The translations under genes and the position numbers were made by a program. Shown in pieces: positions 8,948-16,864 of a DNA stretch of 48,472 nt. The stretch is taken from positions 1-48,472 of the forward strand of contig CANCVE010000022.1 in the NCBI GenBank assembly GCA_947381435.1, in the 5' to 3' direction. Under the pieces are notes generated by a model that had not been told where the DNA came from, did not search any database, and saw nothing but the letters and a program-made list of their open reading frames with translations. The first letter of the stretch is position 1; every line of letters starts with the position of its first letter. Source of the stretch: Chitinophagaceae bacterium (GTDB taxonomy: Bacteria > Bacteroidota > Bacteroidia > Chitinophagales > Chitinophagaceae).

Positions 8948-9194
8948 ATTCGTACAAAACCCATTTGTACATGTACAAACATCATTTGTACTGGTACAAA
9001 TGCCATTTGTACGTGACAAAATCCTATTTGTACGTGTACAAATCCTATTTGTACACGTACAAAATTCTATTTGTACGGGTACAAATGCCATTTGTACGTG
9101 ACAAAATCCCATTTGTACGTGTACAAACCTCATTTGTATACGTACAAATCGTATTTGTACGTGTACAAACCTCATTTGTACGTGACAAACGACT
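8948..9194. repeat. Tandem array of 11 palindromic 21-bp units (ATTTGTACnnGTACAAA)
   Basis: Eleven units start at 8963, 8984, 9005, 9026, 9047, 9069, 9090, 9111, 9132, 9153 and 9174. Every spacing is 21 bp except one of 22. A truncated unit precedes them at 8948. Each is a dyad: ATTTGTAC, two variable bases, then GTACAAA, then 4-5 variable bases. Units 3, 7 and 11 share a shortened right half (GTGACAAA) yet keep the 21-bp length. Units 2-5 resemble units 6-9 one for one, a higher-order duplication of four units. There are no spacers of CRISPR size. Because 21 is divisible by 3, both strands stay open through the array, but the predicted peptides are only repeat translations. Confidence 0.95.
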
Positions 9195-9819
9195 TAAACA
9201 GCTATAAACTACAATGGAGGATGTGCCGAAGCTTGGGCAGGATACATGGTGCCATTTGGAAGAACAATAAGTGGACGATAGGTAGAAATAGATAGAAGCA
9301 TTGATATCTTTTTATTTAGAAATCAAAGTTGGCATCACAGACAGCAATAGTTATTATACAATTAATGTGTTTCATTATAGGATTTACTGTTTTTGGGGTA
9401 AATGAAAGATTAATAGTGCTTTAGAATGCTTATGTTCTCTTTTTAGGTTGGCGAATAATTCGGATGCTGCTCGATTAACATTCATGAATAACCTCGAAGA
9501 TGTTGTCTAGCTAGATTAGGATTTTTTTGATAAAAGGAAGGCGAGGATTGCTTTTCAAAATTAGGCGTTCCTAAACAGATATAGCAGATATAAAATACAT
9601 AATAAAATAAAGAATTTGCAACTTTTAGTCAAGAGGTATTAATTAATTACAAATGGAAAATAATGTTTAATAAATACATTTACAATCGTATATTTTCCTA
9701 TACTTTTATGCTGTTTAATTAATTAAGCTAGGTTTTGTGAGGCTATTTATATTGTTATAAATTCTTTTTGTGTTTAATTTAAAAATGCTTTTTTTTGGTT
9801 TGGCTCATACCTTTTTGTA
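9195..9819. other. Gene-free interval
   Basis: AT-rich DNA between the palindrome array and the AraC-type regulator gene. I see no convincing reading frame, RNA gene or repeat. The last 200 bases, rich in TTTAATT runs, presumably hold the regulator's promoter, but no clear TAnnTTTG box stands out. Confidence 0.5.
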
Positions 9820-11052
9820 ATGAATTCGCCCATAATATATTTTTGTTTATTTGCTATGTTTGTTTCAATCCTCGTATTGGTTTTTAATAGGGGATATGAA
9901 AAAGCAAATCGGTTTCTGTCAGGATTTCTGTTCTTTTCATCAATTTTTTCAATTGTATTGTATGCATTTTTGTTTAGTAACTCCACAAAATGGGTCACCA
10001 TATTTGTAACCTCTATTCCTTCTACCTACTATTTGATTGGTCCATTCTCCTATTTTTACGTACGCAGTATTGTTAGAGATGAAGCTAGTCTCTCAAGGCT
10101 CGACTATTTACATTTTGCAATATTTGTTTATTGCTTTATAGGTACGCTTCCTTTTCTATTCAGCAGTTGGGATCATAAATTATATGTTGGTTCTTTAATA
10201 AAAGAAGATGTTAACAATTTTGCAAAGATTAAAATAAATGTCTTATTCCCATACAAACTCAATCAAGGTACAAGAGTAATTCAGATTATTTACTACATGG
10301 TTGTACAATGGAAACTTTTGAGAGGCTTTTTTAAAAAGCCGATACAATATAAAATATTAACCAAACAAAGTTTAGTAATGAAAAAATGGTTGATTATATA
10401 TTGTTCTATTTTCACTTTGCTTTGTGTAGGCTATTCTTCCGGTATTTTTTGTACGTTATTTAGTCGTAATAAAATAGAGTTTTTGTCTATTGGACATAGA
10501 ATGATAATACTTACACTTATAGGGTATGTTACATTGATATTTACTTTGTTTTTATTTCCACAGGTCATCTATGGGTTACCAATACCACAAGAACATTCAC
10601 TTTCAACAAATTCTGAAAATGAGACGGTCACTATTATTTCATTGGGTAATACAAAGGATGAAACACTAGAACAAAATATAGCTAATAAACCACTCTTGTT
10701 CTTTACAGATGACTATATGATGGAGATAGAAAAAGCTGTACAACAATGTAATGATGAGAAGAAATTTCTTGATAATGAATTTTCTATCAATCAGCTTTCT
10801 GTTATTACTAATTTCCCAGTGCATCATCTATCTTATTATTTTAATAATATTCTGCAACTAAAATTTACAGATTGGAGAACGAACCTTAGAATTAACCATT
10901 CAATTACTCTTATCGAACAAGGTGTAATGGAAAATATCACCTTTCCTGCATTAGCAAAACAGCTTGGATTCTCGAGTTACAATACTTTTATTAAGGCATT
11001 CAAGACAAAAACGAATTATACACCTAGTGAATATTTAGCTAGTAAGCATTAA
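9820..11052 (+). CDS. Membrane-anchored AraC-family transcriptional regulator
   Basis: A 410-residue protein. Residues about 5-250 contain seven likely membrane helices (first: IIYFCLFAMFVSILVLVF). A polar linker follows, then from about 310 an AraC/XylS DNA-binding domain with two helix-turn-helix units: FSINQLSVITNFPVHHLSYY and ITFPALAKQLGFSSYNTFIK, ending in the usual FKTKTNYTPSEYLASKH. This 7TM-AraC layout is common in Bacteroidota, where the membrane part is thought to sense a ligand or envelope state. The ATG at 9820 directly precedes the first helix. The gene stands alone between long intergenic stretches, so its targets are not obvious; a 16-bp stem-loop follows 48 bases after its stop. 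Confidence 0.92.
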   Translation: MNSPIIYFCLFAMFVSILVLVFNRGYEKANRFLSGFLFFSSIFSIVLYAFLFSNSTKWVTIFVTSIPSTYYLIGPFSYFYVRSIVRDEASLSRLDYLHFAIFVYCFIGTLPFLFSSWDHKLYVGSLIKEDVNNFAKIKINVLFPYKLNQGTRVIQIIYYMVVQWKLLRGFFKKPIQYKILTKQSLVMKKWLIIYCSIFTLLCVGYSSGIFCTLFSRNKIEFLSIGHRMIILTLIGYVTLIFTLFLFPQVIYGLPIPQEHSLSTNSENETVTIISLGNTKDETLEQNIANKPLLFFTDDYMMEIEKAVQQCNDEKKFLDNEFSINQLSVITNFPVHHLSYYFNNILQLKFTDWRTNLRINHSITLIEQGVMENITFPALAKQLGFSSYNTFIKAFKTKTNYTPSEYLASKH

Positions 11053-11100
11053 ATAATCCTCATTATTTTAAAATAATCTACTTCATCAGTACTTCAGCCC

Positions 11101-11140
11101 CTTTAATCATGTCAATTTCGCAAGATTGACATGATTAAAG
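11101..11140. terminator. Perfect 16-bp stem-loop after the AraC-type gene
   Basis: CTTTAATCATGTCAAT (11101-11116) pairs perfectly with ATTGACATGATTAAAG (11125-11140) around an 8-base loop. It lies 48 bases after the regulator's stop. The T-run that follows is short and displaced, so it may be an RNA-stabilising hairpin or a dyad binding site rather than a classical terminator. Confidence 0.5.
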
Positions 11141-11408
11141 CTTGCAATTTTTGACTTATCTCATCTAAATCAACATTTTTGTATCTGTTTTTAATGTGCC
11201 TGAATTTTGGGAACACATACTTATCTATCTAGTTAAATAAAACATTTCCCTATTTCTGCTTTGAAGGGAATAAATATATTGAGATGCAAAAATTGCAAAT
11301 GAAACTTTATGAAGCTAGAACACTCTATTTCTAAACGAATAATAGTATCTGGGATTTAATGAATCTTGCATCTAAACTTACGCCTTCTTATAGTTGCCTT
11401 AACATGTA

Positions 11409-11461
11409 AATAACATCGTTGCATTATTCTTCATAAAATTCGCAACGATTGTTATTTTTTT
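11409..11461 (+). terminator. Terminator-like hairpin in a gene-free stretch
   Basis: AATAACATCGTTGC (11409-11422) pairs, with one bulge, with GCAACGATTGTTATT (11442-11456) and runs into a seven-T tract. No gene ends nearby on the plus strand: the AraC-type gene stops 360 bases earlier. It could end a long 3' UTR or a small RNA. The rest of 11053-11952 shows no gene that I can support; a 66-codon hydrophobic frame at 11642-11842 looks like a chance product of T-rich DNA. Confidence 0.5.
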
Positions 11462-11848
11462 AAATCACAATTAGATCCTAGAAATACAATTTTATCCAAT
11501 TCTTCAAAATGTGTATATTGATATATTGCTGAAGTTGAATCTAACAATTGTGTCTTGCATATCAGCAAAGAAAAAATAATGGTTAAAGTATTTTTATCTA
11601 GATATAGATAGCTTTAACTTAATTTTTCAGTTAAGATAAGCTTGTCGATAATTGGTTTTTGTCTTAAACAAAACGGCATTTCTTGGTTAAAAATTAGATT
11701 TCCGAAAAATATTTTAATTTTATTTTTTCAAAGTTTCTTACCCTCCACTTCCTCCTTTTTTTATTTTTTCGTCATACTGCTTTCTTCATTAGGCAAAAAG
11801 TTGGCTATTTTGAATTCAAGTCAAGCTTTTCATTTTTTATAGTTATAG

Positions 11849-11895
11849 TACGACATTTATGTCGTATTTTATTTAAAGCCAAATATTTACCTTCG
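11849..11895 (+). promoter_or_regulatory. Palindrome plus -7-like box upstream of the XRE regulator
   Basis: TACGACAT (11849-11856) and ATGTCGTA (11859-11866) form a perfect dyad with a 2-base spacer. TACCTTCG (11888-11895) is one mismatch from the -7 element TAnnTTTG. If it is used, transcription starts near 11902 and the palindrome lies just upstream of the -33 region. This is a plausible autoregulatory operator for the XRE protein at 11953; no experimental support. Confidence 0.4.
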
Positions 11896-11952
11896 AAGAA
11901 TCAAAGGAGAATCTTAGGCGTAATTTTCCCCTCCTACCTAATTATATTTAAA

Positions 11953-12234
11953 GTGAGTTTTACAAAAGAAGAATTGCAAATTAGAATTGGCAAGACACTT
12001 CGACAAATTAGACAATTATCGGGCTTTTCGATTGAAAGTGTTGCTTTTGAGGCTGATATGGAATACAATCAGCTTAGCAGAATAGAACGTGGCAAAGTGT
12101 CAACTTCAGTTTTCTGCGTGGAGAAGGTATGCAAAGCATTAAAGGTGTCTACAAGTGACTTTTTTTTGATGGTAGAAAGTGGAGTGATTACTCCGTATAT
12201 TACTAAAGAAAAAACGTCATTGAAAAATAATTAA
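11953..12234 (+). CDS. XRE-family helix-turn-helix regulator
   Basis: A 93-residue protein made almost entirely of one Cro/cI-type domain. It has IGKTLRQIRQLSGFSIESVA for helices 1-2, then EADMEYNQLSRIERGK, the recognition helix with the hallmark S-x-I-E-R/N-G-K ending, then VSTSVFCVEKVCKALKVS for helices 4-5. A short polar tail follows. The start is a GTG at 11953; no ATG lies at the right place and the frame before it has no domain content. It is probably a small dimeric repressor. A palindrome about 87 bases upstream is a candidate operator. Next downstream, after 134 bases, is the receiver-domain gene, which may be co-transcribed. Confidence 0.87.
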   Translation: MSFTKEELQIRIGKTLRQIRQLSGFSIESVAFEADMEYNQLSRIERGKVSTSVFCVEKVCKALKVSTSDFFLMVESGVITPYITKEKTSLKNN

Positions 12235-12250
12235 CCTACCGCTGAAATCT

Positions 12251-12308
12251 CTATTATTAAAAGAAGTGTACTTAAATAAATTGACTTGTTCAGTTTTTTT
12301 AATAATAG
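12251..12308. repeat. 12-bp perfect inverted repeat between the XRE and receiver genes
   Basis: CTATTATTAAAA (12251-12262) and TTTTAATAATAG (12297-12308) are perfect complements 34 bases apart. It is AT-rich, so a weak RNA hairpin is possible, either an attenuator or partial terminator between the two genes, or a protein-binding dyad. Confidence 0.45.
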
Positions 12309-12368
12309 AACAATTTGGTTCTACAATTAAAAGTCTGTTGGTATTATCTAATAAAAGAAGCGTTAATC

Positions 12369-13013
12369 ATGGAAAATGAAAGAATCAATATTTTGTTGAT
12401 TGATGATAATGTGATGTTATCTTTTCTTTTGAAGAAGATACTAGAGTATCATGATTTTAATGTTCAGTTGTTTAATTGTAGTGTATCAGCACTGGAACAT
12501 GCGAAAAAAAACAAGGCTGACATAGTGATATGCGATGTTTATATGCCCAAAATGAATGGATTCGAGTTTTGTACAGCATTTAAAGAATTTAATTATTGGG
12601 AAGTACCTTTTATTTTTCTTTCGGCAACCAAACTTGATGAAGACGTTAGAAAAGGGATGAATCTGGGTGCTGATGATTTTTTGTTAAAGCCCATTAAAAC
12701 AAAAGATTTGTTAGAAACCATTCATAGCCAATTGAAAAAAAAGGAAAAAGTTGTGCAAAAGTTCAGACTGATGGAAAGAAGTTTAAAAACGGAGATTGCT
12801 CAAAAGGATGAATCTCTCAAAAGGGAGGCATCAATACTTTCTCATTCAATCAGAGGACCCTTGTCTACATTGATGTCGGTGGTAAATGTATTGGAAGATG
12901 ATGACTTTCAAGATAATAAGGAGGAGCTTATAAAAGAGATAAAGCCATTGGCAGAGAAATTGGACCAGGCAATAAGAGATAATGTACAGCAACTTAATGA
13001 AGCAACTTATTAA
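12369..13013 (+). CDS. Receiver-domain protein with C-terminal DHp-like helix pair, no kinase domain
   Basis: A 214-residue protein. Residues 5-122 are a complete CheY-like receiver: acidic pair D12-D13, phospho-acceptor D56 in ICDVYMPKMNGFEF, S85 at the Thr/Ser position, and K107 in LKPIK. A charged coiled-coil linker (about 123-152) leads to an H-box-like segment ILSHSIRGPLSTLMSV with H159, as in the dimerisation/histidine-phosphotransfer domain of sensor kinases, then a second helix to the end. There is no ATPase domain and no DNA-binding domain. It may be a phosphotransfer intermediate or a decoy dimer partner for an unlinked kinase. The ATG at 12369 is chosen over an earlier TTG because it directly precedes the first receiver strand. 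Confidence 0.85.
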   Translation: MENERINILLIDDNVMLSFLLKKILEYHDFNVQLFNCSVSALEHAKKNKADIVICDVYMPKMNGFEFCTAFKEFNYWEVPFIFLSATKLDEDVRKGMNLGADDFLLKPIKTKDLLETIHSQLKKKEKVVQKFRLMERSLKTEIAQKDESLKREASILSHSIRGPLSTLMSVVNVLEDDDFQDNKEELIKEIKPLAEKLDQAIRDNVQQLNEATY

Positions 13014-13202
13014 TTGAGCCGACGAACTAAAAGCTAGCTGGTAACAAGCCAATAAGTAAGCAGTTGTGCTAGCTAAAATCAATAAACAATTACAGTAATT
13101 AAAATAAAAAAAGGCTTGTTCATGGCAATGTTATTAAATAATTGTTATGAACGTTTTGCGTTTTAATCATCAAGATCATTAAAAGAAAAATATTAATTGA
13201 AC

Positions 13203-13568
13203 ATGAGCTGTTTTTATTGTAAAACTGAAAAAGAAAATGAATACCCATTTATGGTTGAGATAGCAACGGTGGAAGGCGCTGTTAAGCACAAAGATTCAAT
13301 TAATATAAATCGCTGTGAAAAATGCTACATCTATCATGAAATGGATATAGTGTTTTCATCTGTTTTTGGAATGATCATTTCGGGGATTGTTGTATTCTTT
13401 TCTGAGAATCCTTTAGCAATAATCCTTTCCTTTCTTGTATCGATGTGTTTAGGGTTTCCTATTTACAATATCATACTAAATAAATGTGGGATTCGTTCGC
13501 AGACTGATGTTGAAAGTTCTCCCACAGTACAAAAATTTATTAAGCAAGGTGGTTATGTAGTAAAATAA
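13203..13568 (+). CDS. Small membrane protein with N-terminal CxxC pairs
   Basis: A 121-residue protein. Its N-terminal 45 residues carry two CxxC knuckles (C3/C6 in CFYC and C38/C41 in CEKC), which suggests a small zinc ribbon. Two hydrophobic helices follow (about 50-67 and 71-92), then a polar tail. I do not recognise the family. The ATG at 13203 is preferred to a TTG two codons earlier because it starts right at the first knuckle. The gene is 183 bases after the receiver gene and 20 bases before the first GT2-like gene, so it probably belongs to the same transcript as the two GT2-like genes and the small membrane protein that follow. Confidence 0.68.
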   Translation: MSCFYCKTEKENEYPFMVEIATVEGAVKHKDSININRCEKCYIYHEMDIVFSSVFGMIISGIVVFFSENPLAIILSFLVSMCLGFPIYNIILNKCGIRSQTDVESSPTVQKFIKQGGYVVK

Positions 13569-13588
13569 GTAGGTACTAAAATGAAAAA

Positions 13589-14860
13589 TTGAAATTTATG
13601 ACGTATAAAACTACACATCTTGATTTGAATATGTTATCTCAAGAAAAAGTTCCTTCAATAGAAAAACTTATTTATTTATGGTTTAATGGAAAAATGCTTG
13701 GTCACTTTTTCTATGAACCCAAAAAAAGGAATGATGCCTATTCAAATTATTTGCAACAGATTATTATGGCTATCGAGCCAACAATAAAACATTTACTAGA
13801 AAATAAAAGCGACAGGATAATAGACTCCTCAAATTGGCAAGACCTTATTAGGAAGGCTGACTTTACTAGTTTTCAATCCTTGCTTACCCAGTTGTTTTTA
13901 GAAACGGAGATTTCAAAATCAAAACAGCCTATTACAATTATTATATGCTCAAACAATAAAGAAATACAGGGTTTAAGAAGCGCCATTGATGCGTTGTTGT
14001 GGAGTATTTCAAGAAAGGATGAAATTATAGTAGTAGATTATTCAACTTCACTAAACAAAATAAAAGAAGAAACGAAGTACTATCCCGAAACGGTTTATTG
14101 TAGGGAAAAGAGTGGAAAATTAGCAAATGCACGAAATTTAGGTATTCAACAGGCAAAGAATTCAATTGTGGCTTTTACAGATGAAAGCGTTTGTGTTTCG
14201 AAGGCTTGGGTTGAGGAAATAAGACACGCGTTTACAGATAAAGAAATAATGGCAATGACAGGTTTAAAAATACCCGTAGAAATTGATTCGAATACAAAAC
14301 CATTTTTCAACAGGCATTGGGGTTATAATTTAAGTCATGTTACTCAAGTTATAAATAAAAGGATTTGTACTGGATTTTTTAAAGAAGATACTCAGTTACC
14401 TTATTGGGGTATAGCTGTAACAGGGAACATGGCTTTCAGAAAATCATTATTTTGTTCAGGCATTCAATTCGACAATTCAATGAAAAATAATTTATCGGAT
14501 ACAATGTTATTCTTTAAGATATTTTCTAAAGAGATTAAGTACATCTATCATCCTAATGCTTATGTATATGACCAAAATATTATCATCGAAAAAGCATGGA
14601 GAAAAGAGTTATTCCATTTCACTCAATCGCATTCGTTTTGGTTGTTATCTGATGAAAAGAGAGAGAGCTCGGTTAGTAAACGTTTCTTGAGTAATTACAA
14701 GAGATTTAGAAATTATAGAAATATTTCTGAGGCTGAGAATAGAAAAACTTTCAAGTCTGAAAGAAGTGGGGTGATAGCAGGCTTAATTAGCTACATAATG
14801 CACAATAAAGAAAAAGACAATATTGTATGCTTAGATAGCGCTTTAGAATTAAATAATTAA
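13589..14860 (+). CDS. GT2-like glycosyltransferase with N-terminal extension, eroded metal site (paralogue 1)
   Basis: A 423-residue protein. Residues about 1-105 form an N-terminal domain (KLIYLWFNGKMLGHFFY) seen in a subgroup of GT2 proteins. The GT-A domain starts at about 113 with PITIIICSNN, then DEIIVVDYS, KLANARNLGIQQAKNSIVAF, and TGNMAFRK (278-285). Where the subgroup normally has FTDDD, this protein has FTDES (197-200), and the later GGED-type acidic motif reads NLSDT, so metal binding and catalysis may be weakened. It is a tandem paralogue of the next gene, which begins on the base after its stop. Start: TTG 13589 gives the best match to the paralogue's N-terminus; ATG 13598 is the alternative. 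Substrate unknown. Confidence 0.8.
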   Translation: MKFMTYKTTHLDLNMLSQEKVPSIEKLIYLWFNGKMLGHFFYEPKKRNDAYSNYLQQIIMAIEPTIKHLLENKSDRIIDSSNWQDLIRKADFTSFQSLLTQLFLETEISKSKQPITIIICSNNKEIQGLRSAIDALLWSISRKDEIIVVDYSTSLNKIKEETKYYPETVYCREKSGKLANARNLGIQQAKNSIVAFTDESVCVSKAWVEEIRHAFTDKEIMAMTGLKIPVEIDSNTKPFFNRHWGYNLSHVTQVINKRICTGFFKEDTQLPYWGIAVTGNMAFRKSLFCSGIQFDNSMKNNLSDTMLFFKIFSKEIKYIYHPNAYVYDQNIIIEKAWRKELFHFTQSHSFWLLSDEKRESSVSKRFLSNYKRFRNYRNISEAENRKTFKSERSGVIAGLISYIMHNKEKDNIVCLDSALELNN

Positions 14861-16138
14861 ATGATGAAAGAATTTGTAATTTTTAAAACCGTAAATCTTA
14901 AGGTTGAAGATTTATCTCAGTTTCAAATACCTACCAAAAAATGTCTCGTTTATGTTTGGTTGGGAAATCGTGTACTTGGACACTTCTTTTTTAAACCAAA
15001 AGCAGATGAAAATATTAGAATAGGTTTTTTAGCTAAATTAACATTTGCACTTACAAAAACAATCGAAACTGAGTTAGAATTAAATTCAGTTGGTATAGAT
15101 AAAATAAATTGGAAGACCTTAATTTTAAGTGAAGATTTTAATGACTTTCTGTTCTTTTTAAACAAGCTCTTTCCCTGCAAAATTGAAACAAACGAAAGAT
15201 TGTCAGTCATTGTTTGTACTAATGAGAATGTTGAAGGGTTAAGAAATTGTTTGGCAGCATTAAAACATAATATAACAGAAAAAGATGAAATAATCGTAGT
15301 CGATTATTCCAAAGAGCATAAATATGCGGAATTGATGTTGAAGAACTATCCTGAGATTACTTACATTAAGGAAGACAAATTAAGGCTCGGAAAAGCTAGA
15401 AATGCGGGTATAAAGTTCGCTAAGAATTCAATTGTTGCTTTTACAGTTGATGAAGTGATGGTTTCCAAAATCTGGGCTGATGAAATAAAAAGTTCATTTT
15501 TAAATAAAAATGTAATGGCTGTATCAGGCTTATTAATTCCTGTAGAGATAAATTCGGCCACAGAACATTTATTTAATCGTTATTGGGCTTACAATCGTGG
15601 TTATTCAGAACTGACTTTTGATTACACCCATTTTAATAAACATGTAGAAAATAAAGAACCATTTTGTGGTATTGCGGTTAGTGGAAACATGGCTTTTAGA
15701 AAGTCAATATTTGAAAAGGTTTCGCTTTTTGATGAAGACATGGAGAATGAAATCATAGATGAAGTAATGGTCTATAATATTTTATCAAAAGGCTGGGAAT
15801 GCGTATATCAACCAACGGTATATGTGTATGAACAAGCTACTGTTACTTCAAAAAAAATAAAAAAGCAATTTTTTGATCACATGAAAGCGCAGACATTTTG
15901 GTTGCTCCAGAATAAAAGGTGTAATCCTATTTGTAAAAATCTTCCTTTTCATTATTATAGGATTTCAAAATATTATAATCAAAGAGGTCGATTGGAACCA
16001 ATTCCGGGTATTAAGGCGGAAATCTGGGGCATATTGGCTGGCATATTTGCAAATTATGCATTTAGGCTTAATCGAATTGGAAAGAATAATAAAGAAATAA
16101 TCTACAATAATAATATTCCTCAGTTCATCGCAAAATGA
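14861..16138 (+). CDS. GT2-like glycosyltransferase with N-terminal extension, eroded metal site (paralogue 2)
   Basis: A 425-residue paralogue of the preceding gene, aligning along its full length. The N-terminal domain has CLVYVWLGNRVLGHFFF; the GT-A domain has RLSVIVCTNE (about 113-122), EIIVVDYS, LGKARNAGIKFAKNSIVAF and SGNMAFRKS. The DDD metal motif is replaced by VDE (196-198), a different change from that in paralogue 1, and the downstream acidic motif reads IIDEV. Start is ATG 14861, immediately after the previous stop. Its stop overlaps the next start as ATGA, implying translational coupling. Two paralogues with different motif losses suggest a heteromeric or non-canonical enzyme, but this is inference. 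Confidence 0.8.
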   Translation: MMKEFVIFKTVNLKVEDLSQFQIPTKKCLVYVWLGNRVLGHFFFKPKADENIRIGFLAKLTFALTKTIETELELNSVGIDKINWKTLILSEDFNDFLFFLNKLFPCKIETNERLSVIVCTNENVEGLRNCLAALKHNITEKDEIIVVDYSKEHKYAELMLKNYPEITYIKEDKLRLGKARNAGIKFAKNSIVAFTVDEVMVSKIWADEIKSSFLNKNVMAVSGLLIPVEINSATEHLFNRYWAYNRGYSELTFDYTHFNKHVENKEPFCGIAVSGNMAFRKSIFEKVSLFDEDMENEIIDEVMVYNILSKGWECVYQPTVYVYEQATVTSKKIKKQFFDHMKAQTFWLLQNKRCNPICKNLPFHYYRISKYYNQRGRLEPIPGIKAEIWGILAGIFANYAFRLNRIGKNNKEIIYNNNIPQFIAK

Positions 16139-16434
16139 TAATAGATACAATAGTTCTCTTTTTTAATGCTTTTGGCATTCATTTGATTTTTGTTTTTTTA
16201 ATTATCAGACTTATATTATTGCATTACTTAAAGCCAAAGAAATTAAATAGCCGCTCAAAATCTAAATTAAGCTGGTATTTTATGTCAAGTACATCTAGAA
16301 ATAAATACATTTCTCAAAATGAATACAATCGCTTTCTAAACAATCAGAAAACTTTAAAATTTTTAAGTATTCTATATTATTGCTCCATTATACTTACAGT
16401 TGTTATAAAGTTTTTATTATACAAGTTGAATTGA
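16135..16434 (+). CDS. Small two-helix membrane protein coupled to the GT2-like pair
   Basis: A 99-residue protein. A first hydrophobic helix (about 5-30: IVLFFNAFGIHLIFVFLIIR) is followed by a strongly basic, polar middle (LKPKKLNSRSKSK) and a second helix near the C-terminus (about 75-96). By the positive-inside rule the middle should face the cytoplasm. I do not recognise the family. The ATGA overlap with the preceding glycosyltransferase gene indicates translational coupling and is the main reason to accept the gene. It could anchor or assist the two GT2-like proteins at the membrane. Confidence 0.65.
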   Translation: MIIDTIVLFFNAFGIHLIFVFLIIRLILLHYLKPKKLNSRSKSKLSWYFMSSTSRNKYISQNEYNRFLNNQKTLKFLSILYYCSIILTVVIKFLLYKLN

Positions 16435-16864
16435 TACTCTATTCTGGCGCATGAAGGTAAAATCAATAAAGTATTGCTCTGAAACCGGGTAACTCCTGAA
16501 AATGCATTCTTATCAAAGAACGCTTATTAAGTAACAAGAACTTCTGATTAGTGCATTTATAAAGGCGGACAAAGAAAAAAACAAATTGAGAACAATCGGT
16601 AAACCAAAAGAGCCTAAAACAATAAAAGAGTTTGACCATGCTTAACCAAATGCACTACAAAAGTGTTTAAGAAAGTGCTTGCTTGCGGAATAAATTCAGC
16701 AATAGTGCTTTCTCTTAGCAGTATTTTTTTTAATCAAAACCATTTAGCAAATGCTGCTACATCCCAAAGCTGAAATAGATGTGATCTTATGTTACAAAAG
16801 CAACGATTAATACACCTACAGTATCAAACAGGTCTGTCTTTTAAAATTGTATACAAAGTAAATT
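16435..16864. other. Intergenic stretch before the T9SS genes
   Basis: 430 bases separate the small membrane gene from the first T9SS substrate gene. The only notable content is a 36-codon signal-peptide-like frame at 16663-16773 (listed separately). No clear TAnnTTTG promoter, hairpin or RNA gene is seen. Confidence 0.5.
16663..16773 (+). pseudogene. Short GTG-started frame resembling a signal peptide
   Basis: From GTG 16663 the frame reads a start, FKKVLACG, a hydrophobic core (SAIVLSLSSIFF), then LANAATSQS and a stop at 16771. Basic start, hydrophobic core and a small-residue cleavage-like end are the marks of a Sec signal peptide, but nothing follows the putative cleavage site. It may be the decayed start of a lost secreted-protein gene or a tiny secreted peptide. 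Chance cannot be excluded at this length. Confidence 0.25.

Noticed and set aside
8963-9194. CRISPR array
   Set aside because: Units are adjoining 21-bp palindromes without unique spacers and no cas genes are present.
8938-9295. Open frames on both strands through the 21-bp array, giving heptad-repeat peptides
   Set aside because: The frames exist because 21 is divisible by 3. Both strands and more than one frame are open, there is no variation pattern of a protein, and the DNA-level palindrome explains the repeats better.
11642-11842. 66-residue hydrophobic reading frame
   Set aside because: It starts at TTG in T-rich DNA and consists mostly of Phe, Leu, Ile and Ser, as expected by chance; no supporting context.
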